Assembly (NCBI GenBank): GCA_046295175.1
Contig: JBKBNY010000006.1
Span: 124,001-188,000 of the forward strand
Origin: JALOLV01 sp046295175
Lineage (GTDB): Bacteria > Bacteroidota > Bacteroidia > Cytophagales > Spirosomataceae
Direction of reading: 5' to 3'
DNA length: 64,000 nt
Shown: in pieces, positions 33,996 through 43,178 of the stretch
Layout of the letters: every line of letters begins with the position of its first letter
Numbering within the stretch: the first letter of the stretch is position 1
Translations under genes and position numbers: made by a program
The notes under the pieces: generated by a model
Told to the model about the DNA's origin: nothing
What the model saw: only the letters and a program-made list of their open reading frames with translations
Databases searched by the model: none

Positions 33996-35243
33996 TTATT
34001 TACTTCTAATCGCAATTACAGGGTCGAGTTTTGCGGCCATCCCGGCGGGAATGATTCCTGCCAAAACACCAATAAATGTTGACCAAAATAATCCGTAAAA
34101 AATATTCTTTGTTGTCAAGACTAAATCTAAACTTCCGAGCGAAACATTAGAAAGTAGGTAAACTACTCCCATCCCGAAAAGTCCACCAAAAAGACATAAA
34201 AAGACAGCCTCAAATAAGAATTGGAATAATATAAAGTAATTCTTAGCTCCGAGCGATTTTTGAATACCAATAATATTAGTTCGTTCTTTGACCGAAACAA
34301 ACATAATATTTGCAATTCCGAATCCACCAATCAATAGAGCAAAAATACCAATAATGAAGCCCATTTTGCCAAGACTATCAAACAGCCCCGAAAGTGCTTT
34401 TGCCGCCGCTTCGGGACGATTTATTGCAAAATTTTCTTCTTGAGAAGGGCGAAGTCCGCGTTTGGTTCGCATTATACCCGTAATCTCGCTTTCGAGTTCG
34501 AGTAATCCTTCATCAGTTTCGTAGCCTTTAATAGCAATATCGCCAGTTTGTTGACCCGAAGCAAAAAGTGATTTATGAGTCAAAAACGGAATAATGACCT
34601 TTTCGTCGGGATTTCCACCAAAATCTGCGATTTGCTTACCTTTCTTTTCTTGAACTCCAATTACAACAAAGTTTAATCCTTTCATTTTAAAAGTTTTGCC
34701 AACTGGGTCAGTATCAGGAAACAGCGATTCGGCAATTGTCGAACCAATCACAGCCACATTGCGTGCGGCTTCGATTTCGTTCGGAATAAAATAACGACCA
34801 TTGGCAATTGGTACCTCAGTGATGGCATCAAATTCGTATGTTATGCCTTGGCATAATGCATTGATGCTATTGCTTCCGTTTTTGCAAGAAACATTGCTCT
34901 CAAAATCCATGATAACCACCGCTTTGGCGTGTTCGAGGTTTTCTTTCAGAAATTTGAACTCGGTGTATTTTGGTTCTGGACGCATGAAATACCTCCACCA
35001 AGGATAATCTCCTCCGCCAAAAAACCACGGCCATTTCTGTACATAGATAACTTTATCGCCAATAGAGCTAAGGCTACCTTTAATGTTGTTTTCGAGTGAA
35101 TCAACCATCATTTGTACACCGACAATCGAAAAAATACCGACAGTGACGCCCAAAAGTGAGAGAATCGTTCGTAAAACATTGGCTCTTAGTGCTTGGCCAG
35201 CAAATCTAAAACTCTCATAAGTAAGGAATATAAACTTTCTCAT
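33996..35243 (-). CDS. MacB-like ABC transporter permease
   Basis: The 415 aa protein has the FtsX/MacB permease plan. One N-terminal helix (about 20-45, LRTILSLLGVTVGIFSIVGV) is followed by a large periplasmic MacB_PCD domain (about 50-270) and a C-terminal three-helix FtsX domain (ISxIGIF-like IIGIFALLIGGFGIANIMFVSVKERT, IGIQKSLGAK, then LAGIIPAGMAAKLDPV). Such permeases work with an ATPase and often a membrane-fusion protein in mechanotransmission-type export of peptides, lipoproteins or drugs. No ATPase gene is adjacent, so the partner must be elsewhere. It diverges from the gamma-glutamyltranspeptidase gene. Confidence 0.9.
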   Translation of the reverse strand: MRKFIFLTYESFRFAGQALRANVLRTILSLLGVTVGIFSIVGVQMMVDSLENNIKGSLSSIGDKVIYVQKWPWFFGGGDYPWWRYFMRPEPKYTEFKFLKENLEHAKAVVIMDFESNVSCKNGSNSINALCQGITYEFDAITEVPIANGRYFIPNEIEAARNVAVIGSTIAESLFPDTDPVGKTFKMKGLNFVVIGVQEKKGKQIADFGGNPDEKVIIPFLTHKSLFASGQQTGDIAIKGYETDEGLLELESEITGIMRTKRGLRPSQEENFAINRPEAAAKALSGLFDSLGKMGFIIGIFALLIGGFGIANIMFVSVKERTNIIGIQKSLGAKNYFILFQFLFEAVFLCLFGGLFGMGVVYLLSNVSLGSLDLVLTTKNIFYGLFWSTFIGVLAGIIPAGMAAKLDPVIAIRSK

Positions 35244-35402
35244 AATTTATGGAAACAAACGCGTTTGTCGATAATTAAAAAATTAATTACGGGATGTACA
35301 ATATCCAAAATTGAAAACTATCTACAACTTTAACAAGATTTGATTAATTTAACGGCATATTTTAATGATATAGGGTAAATCATCGACAAACCTAAGAAAC
35401 GT

Positions 35403-37172
35403 ATGAGAAAAATTATAGTACTTTTTATTGCTACCTCAATTTTTGTGGGTTGCAAAACTTCCCAAAAAACAACCGTAAAACAATCAGATGGTCTTTTCTC
35501 ATTATTTGTAGAAGACCCAAATTCAAAACCATTTTTTTCGGATAAAAAAGGAGTATTTGCCGATAAAGGAATGGTTGCGTCGGCTCACCCAGATGCTTCA
35601 AAAGTTGGTGTCGAAATAATGAAAGCGGGTGGTAATGCCGTCGATGCTGCCGTTGCAACTCACTTTGCATTAGCTGTGGCATTCCCATTTGCCGGAAACC
35701 TCGGAGGTGGAGGATTTGCAGTTATCAGAGATAAAAAAGGAAATGCTTACACGCTCGATTTTAGAGAAAAAGCTCCTCTAAAAGCACACCGAGATATGTA
35801 CTTAGATGCCCAAGGAAATGTAATTCAGGGATTGAGCCTGCTGGGCCATTTGGCAAGTGGGGTTCCGGGGTCGGTTGATGGAATGGTTGAATTGCACAAA
35901 AAATTCGGTAAACTACCTTGGGATAAAGTTATTCAACCCTCAATCGAATTGGCCGAAAAAGGGGTAATTTTGACTGAAAGAGAGGCATTTGGTCTGAATG
36001 GTCTTAAAAAGACGCTATTGCAAGTCAACGGTGAAAATATACCTTACTTTATCCGTAAAGACGGAAAAACTTGGGCAAAGGGCGATACCTTGATTCAAAC
36101 AGATTTGGGTAAAACACTCCGAGCAATACAACAAAAAGGTCGTGCTGGATTTTATGAAGGCACAGTTGCCGACCAATTAGTTGCAGAAATGCAGCAAGGA
36201 AAAGGCATTATCAGTCACGAAGATTTAAAATCATACAAATCGGTTTGGAGAGAACCAATCATTGATACTTACCGAGGTCATAAAATTATCACAATGCCAC
36301 CAACCAGTAGCGGAGGTGTGGCATTGGTACAACTTCTTAAATTTGTAGAACCTTATCCGCTAAGAAAATGGGGCTGGAATACCGATTCGACGGTGCAGGT
36401 AATGATTGAAGCCGAAAGAAGGGTTTATGCCGACCGTGCAAAATGGCTCGGAGATATGGATTTTGTGAAAGTACCGATAAAAGAATTAACCAGTAAAGAT
36501 TATCTCGCAAAACGCTGGACAGATTTCAATTTTGCTAAAGCGACTGATAGCAAAGCCGTTGCAGGCGGAACAGTTCCGGGTTATGAATCAAACGAAACAA
36601 CGCATTATTCGGTGGTTGACTCAGAAGGAAATGCAGTTTCTATCACTACTACACTCAATGGTGCTTATGGTTCTAAAGTTGTTGTGGATGGAGCTGGTTT
36701 TTTGATGAATAATGAAATGGATGATTTCAGCATTAAAGCAGGTGTCCCGAATATGTTTGGATTGATTGGCAATAAAGCAAATGAGATACAGCCGCAAAAA
36801 CGTATGTTATCATCGATGACCCCTACAATTGTTGAGAAAGACGGAAAGTTATTTTTAGTGGTGGGAACCCCCGGAGGCTCAACGATTATTACCTCTGTTT
36901 ACCAAACAATCCTTAATGTAATTGACCACGGAATGACGATGCAGCAGGCGGTAAACGCACTGAAATTCCATCATCAGTGGCTACCCGACAAAACCGTTTT
37001 TGAAACAAACGCATTCTCTGAAAAAACAATAAAAGCTTTACAATCGAGAAGTTATAACATCGAACATCAAAAAGGGACGCTCGGTAGAATGGATTGTATT
37101 ATGTTACATCCAAACGGCAAACTCGAAGGTGCATCTGACCCTCGTGCCGATAATACAAGTGTGGGTTGGTAA
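35403..37172 (+). CDS. ggt: Gamma-glutamyltranspeptidase (lipoprotein)
   Basis: The 589 aa Ntn-hydrolase precursor transfers or hydrolyses gamma-glutamyl groups of glutathione in the periplasm. The signal peptide ends in a lipobox (IFVGC, Cys 17), so it is predicted to be membrane-anchored. Family signatures are MVASAHPDASKVGVEIMKAGGNAVDAAVA, GNLGGGGFAVI, LDFREKAP, the autoprocessing site NETTHYSVVDSEGNAVS with the nucleophilic Thr, MNNEMDDF, SSMTPTIV and GTPGGSTIITSV. Both subunits of the mature enzyme are intact. Confidence 0.95.
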   Translation: MRKIIVLFIATSIFVGCKTSQKTTVKQSDGLFSLFVEDPNSKPFFSDKKGVFADKGMVASAHPDASKVGVEIMKAGGNAVDAAVATHFALAVAFPFAGNLGGGGFAVIRDKKGNAYTLDFREKAPLKAHRDMYLDAQGNVIQGLSLLGHLASGVPGSVDGMVELHKKFGKLPWDKVIQPSIELAEKGVILTEREAFGLNGLKKTLLQVNGENIPYFIRKDGKTWAKGDTLIQTDLGKTLRAIQQKGRAGFYEGTVADQLVAEMQQGKGIISHEDLKSYKSVWREPIIDTYRGHKIITMPPTSSGGVALVQLLKFVEPYPLRKWGWNTDSTVQVMIEAERRVYADRAKWLGDMDFVKVPIKELTSKDYLAKRWTDFNFAKATDSKAVAGGTVPGYESNETTHYSVVDSEGNAVSITTTLNGAYGSKVVVDGAGFLMNNEMDDFSIKAGVPNMFGLIGNKANEIQPQKRMLSSMTPTIVEKDGKLFLVVGTPGGSTIITSVYQTILNVIDHGMTMQQAVNALKFHHQWLPDKTVFETNAFSEKTIKALQSRSYNIEHQKGTLGRMDCIMLHPNGKLEGASDPRADNTSVGW

Positions 37173-37189
37173 TCATTCTTTAAACTACT

Positions 37190-37231
37190 ATAAAGAAAAA
37201 GCGTCGTGTAAACACGACGCTTTTTCTTTAT
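37190..37231. terminator. Strong bidirectional terminator between ggt and wecA-like genes
   Basis: A perfect 20-base arm (37190-37209) pairs with 37212-37231; the stem core is AAAAAGCGTCGTGT / ACACGACGCTTTTT. It serves the two convergent genes. Confidence 0.93.
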
Positions 37232-37245
37232 GAATGAATTAAAAA

Positions 37246-38409
37246 TTAATTCGGATTAATACTTTTTTCAAGCGAAAGGCCATTCGGAGATGACTGCTCG
37301 GCCCTTGCATTTGCTTTAGCTAATTCTAAACGACGTACTTCGAGTAAATTCCCCAAAATCACGTAACCGACAAACAAAAATATAATAAAGAAGCAAAGTT
37401 GGGTATTTGTAAAATAAAGACGTCCAGTGTAAGTAATTACAGTCAAGAAGACTGTACTTGCCGAGAGTGTAAACGATGCCCAGAAATGCGACATTCCGTT
37501 ATCAATCATCAAATGATGTAAATGTATTCTATCGGCTTTAAATGGAGATTTTCCTCTTAAAATACGGATAGAAAAAACACGAAGTGTATCAAAAATCGGC
37601 ACAATCAACATCACAACCGCGATGATTGGAGCACTCACAAACGAAGTGTGTGGAGCAAAAGCATAAGTTGTATTGAGGTGTACAAATTTGACAGCCAAGA
37701 TTGTTGTGATGTATCCTACAATCAATGAGCCAGTATCGCCCATAAAAATCTTGTTGTTCTGCGAAAAATTATATCTTAGAAAGCCAGCCAATGAAGCCGA
37801 CAAACAAAGACCAATACAAGCCAAAGACCAGTGTTCATTCAACAAGAACCAAAGGCCAAATCCTCCAGTAGCAATCATTCCAATTCCGCCAGCTAAACCG
37901 TCGATGCCATCAATTAGGTTGAAAGCATTAATCAGTGCAACGAACATAAAGATTGTAAACACTACACTGATGAGATAAGGAATATCTCCGATGCCAAAGA
38001 TTCCAAAAAAGTCAGAAATACGCAAATCGCTACCAATCACAACCAAAGACGAAGCAATAACTTGAGAGATTAACTTTTTTGTTGGAGATAATGCGTACAA
38101 ATCGTCTTTAATACCAAGAAAGAAAAGAATGATTGTACCAGCCCATAGTTTATGAATCAAAACACCCTCATCCCCAAAATTCCAAATCATGTAACCGATA
38201 AGTGTACCGGCAAAAATTGCTACCCCGCCAAAAGTAGGTGTCGGGTTAGAATGAGAACTCCTTTTTACGGGGTTCGCCATCAAACTCTTCAAATTACAAA
38301 TATTGATAATTATTGGAATCGAGCGAAGTACAATAGCAATAGCAACACTGGCCGAAATAAATATTTGTAAATTTTGGTCTGGTATAAGTGCTTCAAATGT
38401 TTTAAACAT
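37246..38409 (-). CDS. WecA/TagO-type undecaprenyl-phosphate GlcNAc-1-phosphate transferase
   Basis: The 387 aa polytopic protein (about ten helices) belongs to the MraY/WecA family. It transfers a sugar-1-phosphate from a UDP-sugar to undecaprenyl phosphate, starting O-antigen or other surface glycans. Motifs are SNPTPTFGGVAIF, the Asp-rich NLIDGIDGLAGG, MGDTGSLIVGY and the cytoplasmic His motif DRIHLHHLM. The HLHH motif and lack of MraY-specific features favour a WecA-like enzyme over MraY. The next gene is a WcaF-like acetyltransferase on the same strand, so the pair probably acts in polysaccharide synthesis. Confidence 0.92.
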   Translation of the reverse strand: MFKTFEALIPDQNLQIFISASVAIAIVLRSIPIIINICNLKSLMANPVKRSSHSNPTPTFGGVAIFAGTLIGYMIWNFGDEGVLIHKLWAGTIILFFLGIKDDLYALSPTKKLISQVIASSLVVIGSDLRISDFFGIFGIGDIPYLISVVFTIFMFVALINAFNLIDGIDGLAGGIGMIATGGFGLWFLLNEHWSLACIGLCLSASLAGFLRYNFSQNNKIFMGDTGSLIVGYITTILAVKFVHLNTTYAFAPHTSFVSAPIIAVVMLIVPIFDTLRVFSIRILRGKSPFKADRIHLHHLMIDNGMSHFWASFTLSASTVFLTVITYTGRLYFTNTQLCFFIIFLFVGYVILGNLLEVRRLELAKANARAEQSSPNGLSLEKSINPN

Positions 38410-38520
38410 TGGCTTTTATAAACTTAGAAGTGTAAGGTTTTCAATACAAATTAATACTATTTTATCAATGACCGCTAAAACACTAATAATATTTTAACAT
38501 TTTATTTATTTAATGGTAAA

Positions 38521-39069
38521 TTATTTTAGTTCGCGAGCTCTAATTTTCAATGCTGGATTCCCCTGATAAATCGAAAAAGCCTCTAAATTTTGAGTGGCTA
38601 CCGAGTTTACACTTAGCACTGAATGTGATTGGCAAATCACTCCTGGACATACAACTGACTTCGCACCTATCCAAACACCATCTTCGAGAATTATTTTTCC
38701 AACAATCAAGTCAAAACTGGATTTTTTGTAGTTGTGATTTCCAGTGAGAAGCATCGCTCCTTGGGAAATACAAGCATTTTTTCCGATTTTAACCTCTGTC
38801 AAATTATCAATCCAAACTTCTTCGCCTATCCAAGTATTGTCATCTATTGCCAAAAACCAAGGATATTTTATATTGACTTTGGGTTTGATAACAACGTTTT
38901 TTCCCAATTTGCATCCAAATATTTTCAAAATATACCGCTTGATAAATTGAGGGACCGGTAAATAGGTATTTATTGTAAGACGACCAATGATAAACCAAGT
39001 AACAATTAATATCTTACTACCCGGCTTATACCATTCATTATTATATTTAGATAAGTCGGTATGACTCAT
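38521..39069 (-). CDS. WcaF-family putative colanic-acid-type O-acetyltransferase
   Basis: The 182 aa protein is a left-handed beta-helix hexapeptide acetyltransferase. Hexapeptide turns appear as IGEEVWIDNLTEVKIGKNACISQGAMLLTGNHNY and IILEDGVWIGAKSVVCPGV; the catalytic His is in LTGNHNY. The start SHTDLSKYNNEWYKPG is typical of WcaF-like enzymes, which acetylate sugars of exopolysaccharide repeat units. It lies upstream of the WecA-like gene with a gap of about 110 bases and could share its transcript. Confidence 0.9.
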   Translation of the reverse strand: MSHTDLSKYNNEWYKPGSKILIVTWFIIGRLTINTYLPVPQFIKRYILKIFGCKLGKNVVIKPKVNIKYPWFLAIDDNTWIGEEVWIDNLTEVKIGKNACISQGAMLLTGNHNYKKSSFDLIVGKIILEDGVWIGAKSVVCPGVICQSHSVLSVNSVATQNLEAFSIYQGNPALKIRARELK

Positions 39070-39156
39070 TAAAATGCTTGATTATTAATGTTTTGTAAAT
39101 GTAATATTTAATTTTCAAAAAAAAATGAAAATTGGATTATTTTTATATTACAATCC

Positions 39157-40413
39157 TTACTTTTGGAGTTTTTCAATCAATAGTGAACTCTTTTGCCTGC
39201 CTTCTTCGAGCCTATTAGCCAAAAAAGTTTTGGTGGCCTCGAAGTGTTGTCTGTAACTTTCTTTGTCGCCCAACTCAACAATATTTGCCCACTCATGAAC
39301 CGCCGTATGAAATGCCAAATCTTCGCCCCTTATTGTCTTATCAAAAAGTGCCGCTTGAATGCTCTCTTCGAGTAAGTCTTCATTCATAAATAAGTACTCA
39401 GCCATACCGACTCTCAGGCGAAACGGTGGTGTCTGGCACATCAAGTTTTTGTATGGATTTGTGCCTAATTTATACCAAGTATCGACCATTGCCAATAGAC
39501 TCAAGTGAGAATTTGGTTTATGCCCTTTATCTTGGCTGAGGCTGTATTCATTCATTATTTTGTCGTCAAGCATCAAAATATCGCTGTGGTCTTTGAATAC
39601 GTGGTCGCGAGCTGCATAAATACGTTTACGGAAGCGTTTTTCGTCCTCCATAATCATCATTTCGAACAATTCACTCTCGATTTGGGCATATTTTCGCACA
39701 TCCTTTTTTGCATAGGGATTTTGTAAAGCCAATCCTGAATAAACGTGAAACTTATAGCTGTAAATCCTTAGAGTTATCAAGAATTTAACATTATCAAGTC
39801 CACTTGGATGAACTGCACTCTCCCACGGATAAACTTTGCGATGCATACAAGCAGTACCGATACTTTCAAAACCAACGTGCGTAACTGCCTGAATATCAGC
39901 CATCATTTTATCGTGAGCATGAAAATCTTCTAACTCATGGATAATTGAACCAATCTCAGCAAAAACACGCTTACTTTCATCATAAGCTGCCTGCGATGCT
40001 CTATGATTTATGACTACCAGCGTCTGCCCGACTGGGTTTACAGCAGGACCGTAAAGTGCATGGCAAGTAACAATTTGCGTATCTTTGGGTAAATACTTCT
40101 CAAAAGCCGCGATTTCGGGTGTTTTTACAGAAGTTTGTCCCGCAACAATTGCACCATATTTGGTCGAAGGGCCACATTGTGCTACAACTTTTTCGATATT
40201 TTCGGCCTCAACCGAATACAGAATAAAATCGCAAATACGAGAGATGGCGATTCCATCTCTTAAAACTTCGATTCGGCTATCGGCAAATTCATTTACTAAT
40301 TTATCGTAGTTTTCGGCTTTATCACATCCATAGACCTCAAAAGAAGGATTTTTTGCCCAAATTTTGGCAAACATCTTCCCCATATCACCCAAACCAATAA
40401 TCCCGATTTTCAT
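39157..40413 (-). CDS. Prephenate dehydrogenase, fungal TYR1-like type
   Basis: The 418 aa protein starts with a Rossmann motif GIIGLGDMGKMFAKIW. Landmarks of TyrA-type enzymes follow: ILYSVEAENIEKVVAQCGPS, VAGQTSVKTPEIAAFEKYLP, VTCHALYGPAVNPVGQTLVVINHR and QAVTHVGFESIGTACM. The C-terminal half includes NVKFLITLRIYSYKFHVYSGLA and NSHLSLLAMVDTWYKLGTNPY. These segments line up, from memory, with Saccharomyces cerevisiae TYR1 almost end to end. Most bacterial TyrA proteins are shorter and differ there. The reaction is oxidative decarboxylation of prephenate to 4-hydroxyphenylpyruvate for tyrosine. A GMC oxidoreductase gene lies 12 bases upstream on the same strand. Confidence 0.87.
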   Translation of the reverse strand: MKIGIIGLGDMGKMFAKIWAKNPSFEVYGCDKAENYDKLVNEFADSRIEVLRDGIAISRICDFILYSVEAENIEKVVAQCGPSTKYGAIVAGQTSVKTPEIAAFEKYLPKDTQIVTCHALYGPAVNPVGQTLVVINHRASQAAYDESKRVFAEIGSIIHELEDFHAHDKMMADIQAVTHVGFESIGTACMHRKVYPWESAVHPSGLDNVKFLITLRIYSYKFHVYSGLALQNPYAKKDVRKYAQIESELFEMMIMEDEKRFRKRIYAARDHVFKDHSDILMLDDKIMNEYSLSQDKGHKPNSHLSLLAMVDTWYKLGTNPYKNLMCQTPPFRLRVGMAEYLFMNEDLLEESIQAALFDKTIRGEDLAFHTAVHEWANIVELGDKESYRQHFEATKTFLANRLEEGRQKSSLLIEKLQK

Positions 40414-40425
40414 GTAACTTATCTT

Positions 40426-42144
40426 TTATAAATTCTTTTTCTTTAATTCATTCACCGCAAAATTAGCTGCTCTGGCAGTTAAAGCCATAAAAGTAAGCGA
40501 TGGATTTTGATTTCCGACTGAGGTCATACAAGCTCCATCTGTTACAAATACATTTTTACAGTGATGTAATTGATTATTTTTATTAAGCAATGAAGTTTTA
40601 GGGTCTTTACCCATTCGTACCCCTCCCATTTCGTGAATATCTAAGCCAGGAGCTTGTTTACTATCAAACATTCTGATATTAGTACAACCTGCTTTTTCGA
40701 GCATTTCGGATGCTTGCTGATGAAAATCTCGCATCATTTTGTGGTCGTTTTCATCATAATCAACCGAAGTAATGAGTTGTGGTATTCCCCAAGCATCTTT
40801 TTTATCTTTGCTCAACCTCACATGATTAGATTCTTTTGGGATTGTCTCGCCCTGCATCTGAATGTATATGCCCCACGGCCCTGGGTGTGTGAGTTTTTCT
40901 TTCATTTCAGCACCAAAATCGTCATAAGGAGTGGCACGACTCCAACCCGCACGAGAAGCCGAAAACGCAACCATATATCCACGCTGAAAATCTACATTAT
41001 CTTGTTTGAAAACATTACGAAACGATGGCATAAATGCCGAGGTTGGCCGACGACCATAAACGTATTTATCCTCAAAACCTTCAAAGGCTGCCCCACCCTG
41101 ACCACGATATTGATGAAAAGCAATGTACTTTCCGAGAAGTCCGTTATCATTACCCAATCCATTCGGGAAGCGATTTGAGGTCGAATTAAGCAAAACCAAA
41201 TTAGTATTGAGGCAAGCCGCATTTACAAATATTATTTTGGCAAAAAACTCAAGTTCTTCTTTCGTTTCAGAATCAATCACTTTAACACCAGTAGCCTTAC
41301 CAGCTTTTTCATCATAAATGATTGAATGTACGACTGAATGTGGTCTGAGTGTAAGATTGCCAGTTTTCATCGCCCACGGAATTGTCGAAGAAACCGAACT
41401 AAAATATCCTCCAAACGGGCATCCTCGCTCGCAAAGATGTCGAGCTTGGCACTGACCACGACCTTGCTCAGCGTGGATTTTATTAGGTTTTGTCAAATGA
41501 GCACATCGACCAATTATTACGTGGCGATTGTCATTGTAATATGCTTTAATTCTCGATTGAATATGTTTTTCTACACAATTCAGCTCCCAAGGTTCGAGGA
41601 ATTCACCATCGGGCAATTGCTCTAAACCATCTTTGTTACCGGCAATTCCTGCAAAACGCTCAACATGACTATACCAAGGGGCTAAGTCGTTGTATGTAAT
41701 GGGCCATTCGACGGCAAAGCCATCACGAGCAGGTGCTTCAAACTCGTATTTGCTCCAACGCTGGGTTTGTCTTGCCCAAAGCAGTGATTTTCCACCAACT
41801 TGGTAGCCCCGAATCCAATCGAAAGGTTTTTCTTGAATGTAAGGATGCTCGGTATCTTTTACAAAAAAATGATGAGTAGCTTCGCTGTACGCATAGCAAC
41901 GATTTACAACGGGGTTTTCGGCAATATCGGCGGCTGTATCACGCAATCGATGTTCAAAATCCCAAGGATTTTGCATCGCAGTTGGATAATCCGTTACGTG
42001 TTCTACATTGCGTCCTCGTTCCAAAACCAACGTTTTAAGGCCTTTTTCGGTCAATTCTTTAGCCGCAAAGCCACCACTAATCCCAGAGCCAATCACAATG
42101 GCATCGTAGGTCATTTTCTTTTTGGCATCTCCTTGAATATTCAT
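40426..42144 (-). CDS. GMC-family FAD oxidoreductase
   Basis: The 572 aa protein has the FAD-binding dinucleotide motif AIVIGSGISGGFAAKEL and the glucose-methanol-choline fold markers GYQVGGKSLLWARQTQRW, NPSLTFMALTARAANFAV near the C-terminus and an HEMGGVRMG segment containing the catalytic His. A Cys-rich stretch (CQARHLCERGCPFGGYF) is present, as in gluconate-dehydrogenase-like relatives. Many Bacteroidota GMC genes are paired with a small gluconate 2-dehydrogenase subunit 3 gene; none is adjacent here. No Tat signal is evident and the start is ambiguous (residue 1 or Met 11). It lies 31 bases downstream of hemF. Confidence 0.88.
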   Translation of the reverse strand: MNIQGDAKKKMTYDAIVIGSGISGGFAAKELTEKGLKTLVLERGRNVEHVTDYPTAMQNPWDFEHRLRDTAADIAENPVVNRCYAYSEATHHFFVKDTEHPYIQEKPFDWIRGYQVGGKSLLWARQTQRWSKYEFEAPARDGFAVEWPITYNDLAPWYSHVERFAGIAGNKDGLEQLPDGEFLEPWELNCVEKHIQSRIKAYYNDNRHVIIGRCAHLTKPNKIHAEQGRGQCQARHLCERGCPFGGYFSSVSSTIPWAMKTGNLTLRPHSVVHSIIYDEKAGKATGVKVIDSETKEELEFFAKIIFVNAACLNTNLVLLNSTSNRFPNGLGNDNGLLGKYIAFHQYRGQGGAAFEGFEDKYVYGRRPTSAFMPSFRNVFKQDNVDFQRGYMVAFSASRAGWSRATPYDDFGAEMKEKLTHPGPWGIYIQMQGETIPKESNHVRLSKDKKDAWGIPQLITSVDYDENDHKMMRDFHQQASEMLEKAGCTNIRMFDSKQAPGLDIHEMGGVRMGKDPKTSLLNKNNQLHHCKNVFVTDGACMTSVGNQNPSLTFMALTARAANFAVNELKKKNL

Positions 42145-42174
42145 AACAATTGTAGGGTTGAATCTCTTCGCAAT

Positions 42175-43083
42175 TTACTCAATCCAATTTATACCTTTTT
42201 GCAATAAACTCAAGGTTTTTGCTTCTTTGCTACCTTCTTCGGGCTTGAAATCGTATTCCCAATGAGCAATTGGTGGCAAACTCATCAAAATTGATTCGGT
42301 GCGACCGTTGGTTTCGAGTCCAAACTTTGTGCCTCTATCCCAAACCAAATTAAACTCCACGTATCTACCACGGCGAAGCATCTGCCATTTTTTTTCGGTT
42401 TCGCCAAAAGGCAAATCTTTATTCTTTTGCATCAAGTGAGTGTAAGTTGGGGCAAAAGTATTGCCAACTGAATGCGTAAAATCGAATAATTCTTCTTTGC
42501 TCGTCCCCTTTTGATTTGGGTCATTTTTGAGATAATCGAAGAAAATCCCCCCGATTCCACGGGTTTCATTGCGATGCGGAATGAAAAAATAATTATCGGC
42601 CCAAGTCTTAAATTTCGGATAATACTCAGTATTAGTCTTATCACAAACATTTTTTAATTGCTGATGAAACCATCGTGCATCATCTTCGACAACGTAATGT
42701 GGGGTAAGGTCAATACCTCCGCCAAACCACCAAATGCCGTTTGACATTTCAAAATACCGAACATTCATGTGTATAATAGGAACCATCGGACTATTTGGGT
42801 GCATAACTATCGAAACACCAGTAGCAAAATAGTCGGCTTTTTCAGTCAATTTGAGCTGTTTCATCAATGCTTCGGAGGTTTCTCCTTGAACCGATGAAAA
42901 ATTCACTCCACCTTTTTCTAAAACATTACCTTTCTGAATCAAGCGGGTTCTACCGCCTCCGCCACTGTGATGCTGCCAAACATCTTCCATAAACTTCCCT
43001 TTTCCGTCAGTATTTTCAATGGCTTGGCAAATATTATCTTGTAAAATTTTAAATTTTTCGGCAATATTTTCTTTGGTTAGCAT
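42175..43083 (-). CDS. hemF: Aerobic coproporphyrinogen III oxidase
   Basis: The 302 aa enzyme (start at ATG 43083, MLTKENIAEK; an upstream in-frame ATG at 43110 is less likely) converts coproporphyrinogen III to protoporphyrinogen IX with O2. Signatures are GGGGRTRLIQKG, KGGVNFSSVQG, MHPNSPMVPIIHMNVRYFE, WWFGGGIDLTPHYV, HRNETRGIGGIFFDYL and RGRYVEFNLVWDRGTKFGLETNGR. It is complete and of normal size. The neighbouring GMC and prephenate dehydrogenase genes on the same strand have no obvious link to heme synthesis. Confidence 0.96.
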   Translation of the reverse strand: MLTKENIAEKFKILQDNICQAIENTDGKGKFMEDVWQHHSGGGGRTRLIQKGNVLEKGGVNFSSVQGETSEALMKQLKLTEKADYFATGVSIVMHPNSPMVPIIHMNVRYFEMSNGIWWFGGGIDLTPHYVVEDDARWFHQQLKNVCDKTNTEYYPKFKTWADNYFFIPHRNETRGIGGIFFDYLKNDPNQKGTSKEELFDFTHSVGNTFAPTYTHLMQKNKDLPFGETEKKWQMLRRGRYVEFNLVWDRGTKFGLETNGRTESILMSLPPIAHWEYDFKPEEGSKEAKTLSLLQKGINWIE

Positions 43084-43178
43084 AACTTTGTGAGAAATTG
43101 ATATAATCAATCTTAGATACGATTTTAAGCATTATCTGAGATGTTAAAACATACAAAAGTAATTAAATCTTCTGAATA

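Noticed and set aside
39110..39133. AATTTTCA…TGAAAATT hairpin between the WcaF-like and prephenate dehydrogenase genes
   Set aside because: The stem is only A/T-rich and weak. It is expected by chance in this composition, so it was not listed as a terminator.
40654..41178. A 174-codon plus-strand frame inside the GMC oxidoreductase gene
   Set aside because: It is antisense to conserved FAD and GMC motifs, without recognisable features.
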